Below are positions 23,570 through 35,670 of a stretch of 64,000 nt of DNA, piece by piece. Where the stretch lies: assembly GCF_019320115.1 (NCBI RefSeq), contig NC_089584.1:53131633-53195632 (forward strand). The letters run 5' to 3'. Position numbers and translations under genes: made by a program. The notes under the pieces were generated by a model. That model saw nothing but the letters and a program-made list of their open reading frames with translations. It was not told where the DNA came from and ran no database searches. Source of the stretch: Miscanthus floridulus. Lineage: Eukaryota > Streptophyta > Magnoliopsida > Poales > Poaceae. How positions within the stretch are numbered: position 1 is the first letter of the stretch; each line of letters begins with the position of its first letter.

Positions 23570-24773
23570 TATAACACCCCGGGTGTTAGTCATGAGTTAA
23601 GCAACAAAATTGGACTTAAGTAGGTTATGTCAAGCAATGATTATGATCTCTAGTTCATAATTTTGAAGTGATGATGAAGGTGTTGAGGTCCAATCTATGA
23701 AATTGAGTCCCAACCTAAACTTGGACAACACACCTTTGCTTACATGTGGACCCTGGTTAAGGTTAGGCATGAGTAATGTTAAACATGCTTGATTCATGTA
23801 CATTACATCAACATGCATCCATCTTGACCAGTGGAAAAGTTTCATGAAGTTTGGAATCAAGAAGTCACATGAAATGATAAGTTATAATCTTTCTTGAATT
23901 GCTTCATCAGTGAATGGGAACATTGGATGTCAACCAAACCTTGCAACCTTGCTCAAACAACTCTACTTAAACTCATGAACAAAAATCATGAAGGGTTCAT
24001 GTGGAGCAAATGTCAAGAAAATGCTTCTAAGTGTGGGGATAGCTAAAATTATCTTTTTCATGATATTGTTTTGACCTATGTTGACCAACTATTTGGAGTG
24101 CTTGCATGGAGTTGGACATTAAATAAAAGTTGAAGTTTGAATGGAGTACAACAAACTTTATTTTTGGATCAAGCCCTGATTCAACTCCTAAGTATCTCAA
24201 ACAGTGGTCTCAAGTTTGAATGCAGTCTTGTTTTGGCCCCTCTGAAATCTTTCCAAGTCCCTAATCGGCAACAGCGAGTTGACATGTTGTGACATTTTTA
24301 TCTTCCAAATTCATATGGTAACTCAACTGGATTCCTTAATTAGAGTTGAATTACACTTTGTGTTGAAAACAATAAAACAAGTCTCATCACTTTTGTAGCA
24401 TGTTTGGACATTCAAAGGTAGTTTCAAAAATAGCTAATGGCACTGAATTCCTTTGCCAATGCCTGAATGTTCTGTCTAAACTCAGTTTTGGGTACTCATC
24501 TTTGGAGGTTTGTATCTTGCAAACCAAGCTGAACCAATCCTAGATCCTTTAAGCAAAGTTGTAGATTACATTAAGTAGAACAACTTTCGTTTAAGTACCA
24601 AGACCTGGTTCAGTCTCTAACCTAGCCAATTAGGGACCCCAAGATCGAATCCAGTGCTGCTTTTAGGTTCCAAAAATTGGCTAAGACTGGGACTAAACTT
24701 TTTCGGTTTACAGTTTGTAAGTACCCCCACTTTGGGAATTTATATCTCGCAAACTATTTTGATTTAGACCAAA
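23570..24773 (+). repeat. Element D 5' LTR, first part
   Basis: Matches the start of the D 3' LTR (44434 on), including a long shared stretch with TTCATGTACATTACATCAAC. It ends at CCAAA, the left target duplication of C1. Confidence 0.8.
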
Positions 24774-27501
24774 TGTAACACCTCGGGTGTTAGCCTTGCA
24801 TAACTTGACTTGCATAACATGAGCATGATCATCACGCATTCATAAACAAGCATTTACAATTGAAACATTGAATTGAAACATATGCAACGTTGCTTGTTAT
24901 TGCATGTTTCTTTGTACATATGCAAATGATCATGAATGTAAACATGTACTTGGTAGATTTGAGTCACCAAAATGTGTTGGCAATGCTTAGGTTCACAAAT
25001 GGAACATGGATCATGAATGTCATTTTTCATGGTCAAGTCTTTAAGGCATATTTCATGTGATTACTTTCAATAGCTCTATGAGTGACTACTACATGAAATG
25101 ATTGAATGGCCTTGCAAATTGCTTAAACATGCTTAGGGTATCATTATGAACAACTTTGGTATTTAGGGCTAGGGCTAGTTTGGTCATTAAGCCATGCTTT
25201 GATGTGTTTCCTCTTTTAAATGTGACATGTTTGACCAAATTGGAACTAGGTGTTAGAGACCTTGCATGGAGGAGTTCACTAAAGCAATGTTGTAGTGTTT
25301 GACATAAGGAACAACTTTGATTTTTGGGCCCTTGACTGATTCAGCTCCCAACATGTGTGAAATTGGATTTCAAAAATCATCAAATCACTGATTTCAGCAC
25401 TTAGCAAATTTCGCTAAGTCATGAACACTGACCGACTGACAGGCTCACTTTGGGGATGATTTTACTCGGTTTATGTTGCGAATTAGAGTATGCTGCCTTA
25501 ACAAGAGTTGGAGATGGTACATAGATCTACAAGTTTGTTGTTGACGGATTTCGATTTTGCTGCACGGTTTAAGTGAACGAACGTCAGCAAACCGCGCTGT
25601 CAGGCATGAACGATTGCTTGTCTGACGAACTGAATCGCCGTTTCGGTGGCCGACCGGCGCAGAGCATTGCCGCCGCGTGGCGTGAGAATCGGCCGCGCGT
25701 CGCCGCTGGTCTGTCCGCGTAGGCCACGACGCGCCTGGGCGCGCCTTCATCACGCCAGCGCCCGCCCGCACTCAGCCGCGCTCCATTTTCGCTTCGCCTC
25801 GGCCTTTCTTCCTCGCAGCAGCAGCCGCCGAGCTCTCGCAGCTCCGCCAGTCGCCATAGCCGCGCACAGCTCGCGCCTAGCCACTCTAGCACCACCGCCA
25901 TAGCTCCACCGTCTCCCCAGCACCCCATTGCTTCTCCCCAGTGCCCGCTGACAGCACTTGGTAAGCCGCCGCAGCGCATGCAAGCTCGCCGGAGTTCCGC
26001 CGTGAGCCCCGTCGTCGTGGCCACGCCGCCACAGTCCTTCTCCCGCTCTGTTGGCTAGCGCGCTAGGTCCCCCAGCGTTCATAGATGCTTGTCCTGCACC
26101 TTAGGTTGAGCCGCCGAGGTCGTCACTGGCGTACCGCCGACGTCCCGCCCCGCCGTTCCGCCATGGTCGCCGCCGTCAGCTCTAGAGTCGACGATAAGTC
26201 CGGCCATGTGGCTCAGTAGGTTCGCTAGGTCACGTAGATCACGTAGCGTAGATGTCATCGCCGGCGAAGCTCGCCGTCGACGAGCCACAGCCGCGCAGTG
26301 CCCAGCAGCGCCGCTGCTCTGCTTCGAGTCAATGACATGTGGGGTCCCCTGACCACCGGGTCCCACCGGTCAGCGACTCCGTGTTTGAAGGCTAACTCAT
26401 TTGATTCCAGTTTTTGATTTCTTTTGTGATTTTCATATCTTCAGTTTGGTAGCTCCTAAATTTGTGAAATAAATATGGTTGTGTTCCTTAGGAAGTGTAG
26501 TATTTAAGAAAAATATGTTCTTGGCTTTCAACAGTAGAAATTTCTGGAGATTTAAATAAGGATTTGAAATGTGCTTTTGAATGCATTCAAATTTGTTTAT
26601 TTTATATCTAGAGTTCCTGTGCTCCAAAAATTATGAAATTTTTGTGGTAAGCTAGTCTTAGCATATATGAACTCTGGTAAAAATTTGAAGACCAGTGCAT
26701 GTGTAGAATTATAGTTATAGATTTTTCTTTTATGGCTAGTCAATCCTTGCATGAATTTTTATAAATTATTTATGAGTCCAAAATTCATGAAATTTGTTGG
26801 AGGTAATCCTAGTACCATATGTATGTTAAGAAAAATAGGAAATCTGTTGCTTGACACTTTTCAATAGGATTTTCCATTTATGCTATTTCAAGCCTTGCTG
26901 CCTTATCATTTTTGTATAGAATGTTCTACTTAGTAAAATGACATGAAATTTTTATAGTAGTCCTTTTATAGCATTAGTAAGGCACTGTAAATTTTTAGAA
27001 TTTAATAAGTATGTCTGATATATGTTTAGTATTTAACCTAGATATCTAAATAAAATAATAAAGGTAATTAAATAAATAGTTTGGACTTCACCATTATATT
27101 ATCTTAACTGTATTTGGTATGCTTAAACTGTTGGTAGATTCTATGTTGTCAAATTTTGAATGATTACATGAAGTAGAAGTATTATTACTTTATATTGCAT
27201 GTTAAATAGTTTCCGGACTAATTCTAGAGTGTGATGAGTTGCATATTGAAACTGATGTGTACTGTAAAAATGGTTAATAACAAAGTTGTAGAGAATTTGA
27301 TAAGCTTTCCAGAAAGTCCTAGGATCACTGTTTTTGGATTAGTAGAACTCTAGTTATGAGTGAAACAAGTAGCTACTGTTTGTGGCATAGTCGATGCATT
27401 GTAGAAGTAGTTAAGTAATAATCGAGAAGAGATATGCACCTACTCAATCAACGTGATGCACTTGTTAACATATATGCATTCGTAATACTTATGCCATACT
27501 C

Positions 27502-27729
27502 ATGCATCTAGGATCAGAGGAAGAGATCACGTTGCTGGAATTCGAAGAAGCAGAGGAAGGGAACCAGCAGGAGGATCCGCAAGCCGCAGCTCCCGAAGGC
27601 GTGGAGCAGAACCCTGAAGAGCTTCCGGAGTGCCCTGACCACCGCCCTACTTCCTTTCTGCGAGGCAAGCCCCGGAGCATTATAAGTCTCCCAGTAATTT
27701 ACAAATGTTTACTACGTATTTATGATTGA
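27502..27729 (+). CDS. Small acidic ORF inside C1 5' LTR
   Basis: 75 codons, the counterpart of 7040-7264 with one visible Pro to Gln change (EEGNQQEDPQ) and a slightly different end. The exon-like block is 27512-27664, again 153 bp, between CATCTAG and GAG|GCAAGCC. Function unknown. Confidence 0.35.
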   Translation: MHLGSEEEITLLEFEEAEEGNQQEDPQAAAPEGVEQNPEELPECPDHRPTSFLRGKPRSIISLPVIYKCLLRIYD

Positions 27730-28681
27730 TGCATTAGGTTATAAGAGTTGAATGAAACCACTTGATGCATGTACATTCCTTGTCCAGATATTACACCTTT
27801 AACCGGTATAGGTCCAGGATCGAATATATATGCTTAGCCATGCTTAGACCGGTAGAAGTCGGGTGATGTCCTGTCACCTGCGAGATATAGGTGGATACCG
27901 GAGCACGGTTGGCTATATCTGCTATCGTGGAACAGAACCATGAGGTAAAAATAAATTGAGACCGGACGGGAAGTCGATAGAGAAGCAACAAGGCATGGAG
28001 GTCTTGGGTGTGGACTTATCCCCGTCTATGTCGATTAAGGACCGTACCGTTGTTGGCGCTTCTGACAAGATTGAACGCATGCCTCTCACTTAGCTGGCCG
28101 GATAACTCGTTCCGACCGCGAAGCCGAGTAATTCAACTCAGGCCGGGAACCGTTCTGTTGTGCGCTCCTTCCGGGGAACGATCAGACTGAGCCCAAGGGC
28201 AGGCTTGGCCTGAGCATCCTGGCATCTGGTGTTCCAGATTGTGCGGCGCGGTACGGACCCGCGAAATGTGTACCTGAGTTGTACCAAAGGTGACCTAAGA
28301 CTATCGTGGCTGGTAGATCTGGGTTTGTGTTAGGAATAAATTCCCAGCTGGTAGAAATCGATTCGAATCGCCGTCTCTCCCGGATAGTGAGAAACTTGGC
28401 TAGTCCCAACATCGTAGCAACTATATTATGAAACATGATGGTTCAGATGAATATGGAATTACAATACCTGCTATGGTTACTATTGTATGCTTCTAAATGA
28501 TATACCACATGTTTGGCACAGGATAGTTGCTAATCTAGAAATGGATAGTTATAATTAACTTGATAAAGGAATCATAATTGTACAACGGGTAATTGCCTTT
28601 TACGCAAAATGTTGTCAAGTTACGTCCACTTATACAGCCTTGCATAATCCTTGGAGTCATTTTATTTCTGGTTCATGACGG

Positions 28682-28736
28682 GTAAGTCTAGCTGAGTACC
28701 TTCTCGTACTCAGGGTTTATTTTCCCATTGTTGCAG
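28682..28736 (+). promoter_or_regulatory. Intron-like segment with hairpin in C1 5' LTR
   Basis: GTAAGT donor, perfect hairpin CTGAGTAC/GTACTCAG at 28692-28713, then a pyrimidine-rich tract and TTGTTGCAG, followed at once by ATGGCACTG. At 55 nt it is shorter than usual plant introns, so splicing is uncertain; the hairpin itself is clear. Confidence 0.45.
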
Positions 28737-29163
28737 ATGGCACTGTGTATCATGGGTATTGCAAGAGTTGCTTCTATCCCGCTGTGGATGAGGAGTAAGC
28801 CTTGGGCAGGCTTCCTTAGTAATTCCTATCTTTGCTTTTGTGGACCGTGATCTGGCTTGGCACTGTATCAAACTATGTTGGAAACTTTATCTTCGAACTT
28901 ATTTGCTTCCGCTTTATTTATCAAACTCGGTTTGTAATAACTTTTATTCGTACTCTGATGATGAAAAGTATCTGTGAACTTTATGTAATATGTGGCATGT
29001 ATGTTGAATCCTGTACGATCTTGGTTGTTGTAAATCGTTTATCGAGACCCGTCGTGGTACTCGACGGACTACCGGGTTTATATGGGTTCAAGTATGACAG
29101 TGCGACCGCTTGCGGATTGCCATTGTACTTGTATTCTTATAAATTGGTCGGTTCTGCGACAGC

Positions 29164-29177
29164 TGGCATCAGAGCAA
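29164..29177 (+). promoter_or_regulatory. Element C1 primer-binding site
   Basis: TGGCATCAGAGCAA two bases after the LTR end; close to the initiator tRNA-Met complement TGGTATCAGAGC. Confidence 0.8.
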
Positions 29178-29928
29178 GATTCAACGTTAATTGTCACAAG
29201 TGTATTTAAAACAAAAGTTTTTTGTGTTCCAAAAACCCTTCTCTAGCAACTAATAGTTATATAATAGGTATTTGAAATCTAAAGTGTGCCAATGATCACT
29301 TTCCTTATGCCCAAATTAAGGACTATTAGGTGGCTATTTAAGTACTAACATGGGGGTTTTTACTTCGTCGTCCATACGGCGTGCTATAGTATGGATGCCA
29401 TTCACTTGAGTGGTAATGTATGGATCAAATGCCTCTACGCCAAGGTAAGATGAGTGTATGACCGCAAGATGTGAGCGTGCGGTCGGGAAGAGTTAGCTTT
29501 GGTATGGCTATGTATGCATGCTTGCATGTGTATATGGTACGTATTTAATTGTGGGTTTAAATTCTTGTCGGGTAGATTGATACGGAAGTATATGTATGGG
29601 TATACATATATGAAGTATTTACAATTACATTCTGCATATTTCATTATGGGTTTAGGGCTGAAATGAAATTTTATGCAGGTACACTAACAACGAAACGTGT
29701 AGCTCGACTAGTTACGCTATTTATGAGAGAACGTATGTATGCCACCGTGTCTACCGTTAGAAACAAATTTTTCCTAAGTTTGTGAGGACGTACGGCACGA
29801 GCATGCATCATGTTAAATTACCATTCACATAACTACATTGTTCCTCCCCTTATAAAATTCTTACTCGGTTATGTAACTCTTATCCATTATGGCATTGTCT
29901 CACCAAAGGGTACATGTTAATGGTGCAG
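29178..29928 (+). other. C1 leader between PBS and extra ORF
   Basis: No coding signal. It ends in GGTGCAG|ATG, an acceptor-like sequence directly at the start codon of the extra ORF. An in-frame upstream ATG at 29914 has a poor initiation context. Confidence 0.5.
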
Positions 29929-30850
29929 ATGGCACGCACCAAGCAGACTGCTCGCAAGTCCACCGGAGGCAGAGCTCCTAGCCGTCAGCTTGCTCCACGT
30001 ACCCGTCAACGTCACACGTTCCTTGGAGAGTTTGGGATGCCTACACTCTTGTGGAGAGTGCTCAGCTATGTAGGTTATCCTGATGGAATGGAACCCCGCT
30101 ACTTCTGGGCGAATGAGCGGTTGGGAGAAGGTCTCTTAGTTACTGTGGAGGCCGTTGTTCGTCCCCGAGGTGACGATTCTGAGTGGACAGGTTGGTGTTA
30201 TGAGTCAACTGGCAGGACTGCTGAAGAAGCAGCTGGCAGGGCAGCCTTTGGGATCTTGAGGAATATCATGGATCGTTTTCCTCAAGAGCTGGCAGCCGCT
30301 TTGGTTGGAGTCTTTCCAAGAGGTAACCCCTCCACTGACTCATGGCAGCAGGCAAGAGGAAGATCTTTGGAGATTGGTGCAGCAGAAGGGCAGAACAGTG
30401 ATAACCCTGCCATGAGCGCCATGTTCGCAGTGATGAGAGTGTTAGATGGAGTAGAAGGTAGCCTCAGACGTGTGTCTGGTGCTCTTGGTCATGCCCGCGA
30501 GGACCGACGTCAGCTTCAGAGGGAGCACGACGCCGAGATTGAGAGGCTCACTGAAGAGATGACTCGGTTAACTCACCAGCTGAAATGCAGCTTGGTCCAG
30601 GGAAGATGTCCTGAGAGCTCGACAGTTTGAGCTGGGACAGCAGCTGGCCAATGCGGAAGAATACAACGATAATCTGCATGAAGAGGTTCATCTACTGAAC
30701 AATCAGCTCCACCCTTATGTCCCACCTGGAGCCGCAGAAATGGATCTAGAAGGGTATGAAGAAGAAGAAGTGGAGCCTGAAGAAGAAGTAGAACCTGAGG
30801 AAGGAGACGATTCTGCATCTGACCTCGATAGTGATCATGATGAGGATTAG
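29929..30850 (+). CDS. Extra ORF of element C1 with histone-H3-like N-terminal tail, dsRBD-like region, coiled coil and acidic tail
   Basis: Lies between PBS and gag on the sense strand. The start at 29929 is preferred over 29914 because it has G at +4, follows GCAG, and gives MARTKQTARKSTGGRAPSRQ. After Met removal this equals the histone H3 tail at positions 1-13, 15-16 and 19-21, with K14R, R17S, K18R, then T22P and K23R; K4 and K9 are kept. Residues 38-113 have the spacing of a dsRNA-binding domain: helix, strands through RYFWANERLGEGLLVTVEAV, WTGW, then helix TAEEAAGRAAFGILRNI. Residues 165-217 form a coiled coil. A frame change near 30580-30605 (stop of the first frame at 30630) leads into a Glu/Asp-rich tail ending at 30850. 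There is no histone fold, so it is not an H3 gene. Role unknown; regulation of chromatin or packaging are inferences. Confidence 0.75.
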
Positions 30851-31207
30851 ATCGCTTAGCACTTAGTGGAAGGACTAATGTATCACCTTTATTCATGTAA
30901 TGGACCTGTAGTTCGAATTTTGGCATTAGTAACCAGACTATCATGTAATGTTGATTAATCGCACGTTTGGATGAACATCAATGCAATTCCAGTCCTTTGT
31001 CGGTGATCCCGCTTTAATTTGCATGCGTTATGAACACGATAAGTGGTCAAATTGGTGATGTCATGTTGCGAGAATGAATTGTTATGCCTCTGTTTTTATT
31101 GTGCTTTTGAGAACTTTCTCCTAGTAATTTCAGTTTGGCATGAGTACCTAATTCATCTGCAATCTCTTGGCATCAACCAATAATCGCTTATTGTTGCAAC
31201 TTCGCAG
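30851..31207 (+). other. C1 spacer between extra ORF and gag
   Basis: Non-coding; AT-rich, ending in CAACTTCGCAG directly before the gag ATG at 31208, again acceptor-like. Confidence 0.5.
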
Positions 31208-32270
31208 ATGACGCGCACCCGTGCTGGAGCTGGTGGCAGCCAGGATGGCAACCTAGGATGACTTGCCACCCCCACCGCCTGCCGTCTGCTCAGGAATTCT
31301 TTACCCAGTTCCTGGGTAGCCAGAGGACAATGGAAGAAGCTTTGCGCCTTATCGCGCAAAACACTGCTCGTGGCCACCCACAGCAACCGGGGGCCGAGCC
31401 AAATCAGCACAGTTCATTCAAGGAGTTTCTGGACACGAAGCCTCCGATCTTCAAGGTGGCTGAGGAACCACTGCAGGCCGATGAGTGGCTGAATACCATC
31501 GAGCAGAAATTTCGTCTGCTAAGGGTCACAGAGCACCTGAAAGCTAAATATGCTTCTCATCAATTGCAAGGACCAGCAGGAATCTGGTGGACACACTTCC
31601 TATCGTCTCTGCCTGCTAATGCGCGAGTGACCTGGGAACAATTCAAGCTGGCTTTTAGGGGACACCATATTCCCCCGGGCCTGATGCGCATGAAAGCAGC
31701 CGAATTTATGAGGCTCACTCAAGGAACAAAGTCACTCACAGAATATATGCACGCATTCAACAACTTGTCAAGATATGCTCCAAGTTTATGGATACTGAAG
31801 GAGAAAAGATTGAGAAGTTTCAAGCGAGGGTTGGGTACCAAACTGAATGAAGACTATGGCAAATTCTCGATGTGCCACGTACAATGAGTTTATTAGTGAT
31901 GCCTTGACCCAAGAAAACCACAACAACATGCATGCAGTTGCTAAAGGTCGCAAGAGGGCATATGAGGCCGGTGCATCCGGATCTTTCCAGTCAAAAGCGC
32001 CTATCACAGCTAGGCCACAATTCCGTCCACCTGCACCCAAGTTTAGGCCTCCACCACCGAAAGCTCAGAATAATAGGCCACAGAAACCATTCCGTAAGGC
32101 GTTCACTATTGCCTTACCAAAAGGAAATGGTAATCAGGACAGCTCCACCGGATTCAGAAGTAATCAACCATGTTTCAACTGCAACCAACTGGGTCATTGG
32201 TCCAAGGAGTGCCCCCACCCCAAGAGGAATGGCAACCCAAATCAGAACAATCAGAGGCAGGTGAATGCCA
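31208..32270 (+). pseudogene. gag: Element C1 gag
   Basis: ATG at 31208 begins MTRTRAGAGGSQDGNLG and meets a stop at 31259; a one-base frame change there leads into the main frame 31258-31887. That carries the Retrotrans_gag domain (ADEWLNTIEQKFRLL, WWTHFLSSLPANARVTWEQF, SLTEYMHAFNNLSRYAP). A second frame change near 31800-31860 leads to a Pro-rich stretch and the nucleocapsid zinc knuckle [14 protein letters not shown] at about 32172-32213. The order is that of chromovirus Gag, which forms the particle and binds RNA. Both breaks could be single-base errors in the assembly. Confidence 0.85.
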
Positions 32271-35200
32271 GGGCACGTCAGGGACAAGTGCATTATACCG
32301 CTGTGGAGGAAGTGCCCGCCGGAGAAGTTGTCACGGCTGGTATGTTTCTTGTCAACAAGCATCCCGCTGTTGTTTTATTTGATTCGGGAGCTTCTCATTC
32401 ATTTATGAGTCAAGCATTTGCATCTAGACATGAGCAAGAAATAATAGAAGTAAGTAAAGGGGGTTTTAACATAAGTTCAGCAGGGGGAACTGTTACTACC
32501 AAAAAGATAGTCAAAAATGTACTCATCTTGATACAAGGGAGGGAGTACACAACAGATTTGATAATATTGCCGGGGTTGTCGATAAGTGTAATCTTAGGCA
32601 TGAATTGGATGAAGGATCATGGTGTTCTTATTGACACTAGCACCCGTACCATTATGTTGAGAGAACCCACGGGAGGGAATGCTTTTCTAGTTCCACTCTC
32701 CCGCGATTTCGAACCCCAACATTTAGCCTGTGCTATCCAAACCACCACCATATGTGATATCCCAGTGGTTTGTGAGTTTCCGGATGTATTTCCAGAGGAA
32801 TTACCAGGTCTACCACCGGATAGGGACGTGGAATTTAAGATTGAATTAGTGCCAGGTACCGCACCCATATCCAGAAGGCCCTATAGAATGCCACCCAATG
32901 AGTTAGCAGAACTTAAGGATTCAATTGCAAGATCTATTGGACAAAGGTCTTATCCAACCTAGCTCATCTCCGTGGGGATGCCCAGCCTTGTTTGTGAAAA
33001 AGAAGGATAAGTCACTGAGAATGTGTGTAGATTACAGACCACTCAATGCTGTGACCATCAAGAACAAGTATCCCATTGCCCCGCATCGACATCTTGTTCG
33101 ATCAGCTAGCGAAGGCAAAGGTATTCTCCAAAATTGACTTGAGATCAGGTTACCATCAGATAAAGATCAGACCGGAGGATATACCTAAAACTGCTTTCTC
33201 TACTAGGTACGGCTTATACGAGTATTTGGTTATGTCCTTTCGGACTAACAAATGCTCCAGCCTATTTCATGTACCTGATGAACTCGGTATTCATGCCCGA
33301 ACTTGATAAGTTCGTGGTCGTGTTTATCGATGACATATTGATTTATTCAGAAAATGAGTCAGATCATGAAGAGCATCTGAGGATTGTCCTATCCAGACTT
33401 GAGGGAGCATAAGCTATATGCCAAGTTTAGCAAATGTGAATTTTGGATGAGCAAAGTACCTTTCTTAGGTCACATTTTATCAAGAGATGGAATCTCAGTA
33501 GACCCATCAAAAGTACAAGAGGTCATGGATTGGAAAGCCCCAACTTCGGTTCATGAAGTTCGGAGTTTTCTAGGGTTAGCAGGATACTATCGTCGGTTTA
33601 TTCCAGATTTCTCAAAGATAGCTAAGCCTATGACCAGACTACTTCAGAAAGATGAGAAATACAAATGGACACCAGAATGTGAAACAGCTTTTCACACCCT
33701 CAGAACTTTGTTGACTACAGCGCCTGTGCTAGCACAACCAGACATTGAAAAGCCTTTTGATGTATTTTGTGATGCATCAGGAATAGGTTTGGGATGTGTG
33801 CTTATGCAAGAAGGGAGAGTAATTGCATATGCCTCTCGGCAATTGAGAAAACATGAAGTCAACTACCCTACACATGATTTGGAACTGGCAGCCGTTGTTC
33901 ATGCATTAAAGATATGGAGACATTACTTGTTGGGCAATGTATGTCATATCTATACTGACCACAAAAGCCTCAAGTATATCTTTACCCAGCCAGAGCTGAA
34001 CATGAGACAACGAAGATGGTTAGAATTGATTAAGGACTATAATTTGGAAGTGCATTACCATCCGGGTAAAGCTAATGTAGTAGCCGATGCACTTAGTCGG
34101 AAGTCCCATTGCAACACTGTGGAAGCACTATTGGAAGATGGATTCAACTTGCTACATCCTGCTGTACTACACAATATCACAATCAGTTGTTCGCTTGAGG
34201 GCAAAATCATAGAGCTACAGCAGACAGATGTAGGAATAAGTCACATCAAGAGAAAAATGCAAGAGCAGGAAACCAAACATTTTAGATTGGACGAAAGAGG
34301 TGTATTATGGTTTGAGGACCGGCTAGTGGTACCAAAAGACCGTGAGCTAAGGAATCAAATCTTAGAGGAAGCTCACTCAGTCCAAATTGTCTATCCATCC
34401 GGGTAGTAGTAAAATGTATCAAGATCTAAGAACCCGTTTTTGGTGGACTAAGATGAAGAAAGAGATCGCAGCCTATGTTGCTAGGTGTGATAACTGTAGT
34501 AGAGTGAAAGCCGTCCATATGAAAACCGCTGGATTACTTCAGCCATTGCCTATTCTAGGATGGAAATGGGAGGAAATCAGTATGGACTTTATTACAGGCC
34601 TTCCAACAACGCCACAAGGTCACGATTCAATCTGGGTCATTGTTGATCGTCTCACCAAGTCAGCACACTTTATACCCGTGAACACGCGGTATATAGTTGG
34701 GAAATACGCTGAGATATATGTATCCCAGATCGTGAGATTGCATGGAGTACCCAGGACCATAATCTCAGATAGAGGACCACAGTTCATAGCTCATTTCTGG
34801 GAGCACTTACACCAGGCTTTGGGAACCAAGCTAATCAGAAGTTCAGCTTATCATCCGCAAACTTCAGGACAGACAGAGCGAGTGAACCAAATCCTAGAAG
34901 ATTTACTTAGAGCTTGTGTTATATCTTCAAAAGGTTCATGGGAGAAATGGTTACCTTTAGCTGAATTCTCCTATAACAACAGTTATCAAGCGAGTATCAA
35001 AATGGCTCCATTTGAAGCCTTGTATGGCAGAAAGTGCAGAACTCCATTGAATTGGATTGAGCCCGGTGAAAGGAGATACTTTGGTATTGATTTTGTCAAT
35101 GAAGCCGAAGAACAAGTACGTATCATCCAACAACACATGAAGGCAGCTCAATCAAGATAGAAGAGTTATGCCGACAGAGAAGAAGACCACTGACTTTTGA

Positions 35201-35627
35201 AGTGGGTGACTATGTATACTTGAGAGTATCACCCATGAAAGGTGTGAAAAGATTTGGGATGAAAAAGAAGCTTTCACCAAGATATGTAGGGCCATACAAA
35301 ATTTTGGAACGAAAAGGAAATGTTGCGTATAAGCTACAACTACCACCAGAGATGAGTGCAATCTTTGATGTGTTCCATGTTTCTCAGCTAAAGAAATGTC
35401 TTCGAGTACCGGAAGAAGCTATTGCACCCACCAACGTGCAGCTTCAATCGGATTTGACCTATGAAGAAAAGCCAATTCGAGTATTAGAAGAGATGGAGAG
35501 AGTGACAAGGAGTAAGATTATTAAGTTCTATAAGGTGGTGTGGAACAATCATAGTGAACAAGATGCTACGTGGGAAAGAGAAGATTATCTACGAGAAGTT
35601 TATCCCGCCTTTTTCCAAGAATGGTAG
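32271..35627 (+). pseudogene. pol: Element C1 pol: protease, RT, RNase H, integrase, chromodomain
   Basis: Continues from gag. Protease: [14 protein letters not shown] (about 32370) and [56 protein letters not shown], and [10 protein letters not shown] at about 33325, carrying the catalytic Asp pair. RNase [12 protein letters not shown] and [11 protein letters not shown]. Integrase: zinc region ending CDNCSRVKA, catalytic Asp in SMDFITGLP and ISDRGPQF and Glu in QTERVNQILEDL. The C-terminus has the GPY/F motif (RYVGPYKILERKG) and a chromodomain (VWNNHSEQDATWEREDYL). At least five frame changes or stops lie within, near 32960, 33100, 33240-33390, 34390 and 35160, so it does not encode an active polyprotein as assembled. 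Confidence 0.9.
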
Positions 35628-35656
35628 GTCTTGCAAATCTCGGGACGAGATTTTTA

Positions 35657-35670
35657 TAAGGGGGAGGGGC
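35657..35670 (+). promoter_or_regulatory. Element C1 polypurine tract
   Basis: TAAGGGGGAGGGGC lies directly before the 3' LTR. Confidence 0.85.

Larger units (their letters stand above)
24774..29161 (+). repeat. Element C1 5' LTR
   Basis: TGTAACACCTCGGGTG to TTCTGCGACA. GC-rich core at about 25580-26370. It carries the acidic ORF at 27502-27729 and the hairpin at 28692-28713. Compared with the 3' LTR, differences include many C/T and G/A changes at CpG in the core and single-base indels. Confidence 0.95.

Noticed and set aside
29929..30000. Host histone H3 gene or pseudogene
   Set aside because: Similarity stops after about 21 residues; no histone fold follows, and the ORF lies exactly between PBS and gag of an LTR element.
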